Shown here: positions 6,388 through 6,639 of the stretch, one piece after another
Numbering within the stretch: position 1 is the first letter of the stretch
How the letters are laid out: each line of letters begins with the position of its first letter
Source of the DNA: Paracoccaceae bacterium
Lineage (GTDB): Bacteria; Pseudomonadota; Alphaproteobacteria; Rhodobacterales; Rhodobacteraceae
Assembly: GCA_020852535.1 (NCBI GenBank)
Contig: JADZAO010000063.1
Span: forward strand, 1 to 6,639
Reading direction: 5' to 3'
DNA length: 6,639 nucleotides
Notes under the pieces: generated by a model
Seen by the model: only the letters and a program-made list of their open reading frames with translations
The model's database searches: none
What the model was told of the DNA's origin: nothing
Made by a program: the position numbers and the translations under genes

Positions 6388-6639
6388 ATGACACGCCTCG
6401 AAGTCTACCAAAAACAACAGCGTATTTTCCTAAATATAAAGCACAAAGGACAGGAAAACCAAAACGCGCTAAGCTCTCTGCTCGACGGTTTTATCGGCGG
6501 AACCAACGGGGTCCTACAAACTCATATCCCAAGAAACGCTGTAAACCGTATCCACACCGACCTCGCAGCTTTCACCAAAATGCTTGACCGTCATCTCACC
6601 GACGAGAATGACCCCATCATCCTAAAACACCACAAGGAC
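6388..6639 (+). CDS. Hemerythrin-like protein, possibly N-terminally shortened; cut off by window edge
   Basis: The frame opens with ATG 8 bases after the hrpB stop and stays open for 84 codons to the window edge. The segment LLDGFIGGTNGVL (about residues 31-43) and the later FTKMLDRHLTDENDPIILK (about 62-80) resemble the C-terminal half of bacterial hemerythrin (HHE) domain proteins. In those, a helix ending in RHLxDEE-P-I carries di-iron ligands. In the family forms I recall from Rhodobacterales (about 180 residues) this half is preceded by some 90 residues carrying an HHxxED motif and then a DHH segment. Here the coding begins near the second half, and the DHH-like position reads KHKGQENQ. 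It may be a shortened or decayed copy, or a different helical protein. No Shine-Dalgarno is visible, so translation may depend on coupling to hrpB. The coding bases are more A-rich than in hrpB. Confidence 0.5.
   Translation, partial: MTRLEVYQKQQRIFLNIKHKGQENQNALSSLLDGFIGGTNGVLQTHIPRNAVNRIHTDLAAFTKMLDRHLTDENDPIILKHHKD

Overview
The window looks like a housekeeping stretch of an alphaproteobacterial chromosome, most likely from a Roseobacter-type member of the Rhodobacterales. This rests on the close fit of FabD, LepA, L28 and HrpB to what I remember of those families in that group, on mid-range GC, and on an alphaproteobacterial-style TTGACG -35 box upstream of rpmB. The assignment is from memory of protein families, not from a database search.

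Layout: the left half is on the minus strand. Reading in that direction come rpmB (ribosomal protein bL28, 3120-2833), a clear intrinsic terminator (2808-2778), lepA/EF-4 (2605-806), and the first 221 codons of fabD (664-1), which runs off the left edge. The right half is on the plus strand: hrpB, a complete DEAH-family helicase (3947-6379), followed 8 bases later by the start of a short gene running off the right edge (6388-6639). Its visible part resembles the C-terminal half of a hemerythrin-like protein. Between the divergent rpmB and hrpB lies about 825 bp without a convincing gene. This gap holds a good rpmB promoter, a palindrome in the rpmB leader, two overlapping GC-rich inverted repeats, and what may be the remains of a small minus-strand gene.

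The genes serve separate core functions: translation (bL28, EF-4), fatty acid synthesis (FabD) and RNA or ribosome-linked helicase work (HrpB). They do not form an obvious pathway. The rpmB terminator implies that lepA has its own promoter.

The most notable point is that LepA, otherwise full length and with intact G3, G4 and G5 motifs, has Asn in place of the essential P-loop Lys (AHIDHGNST instead of AHIDHGKST). I found no mobile element, CRISPR array, tRNA or rRNA, and no evidence of an undescribed multi-gene system.
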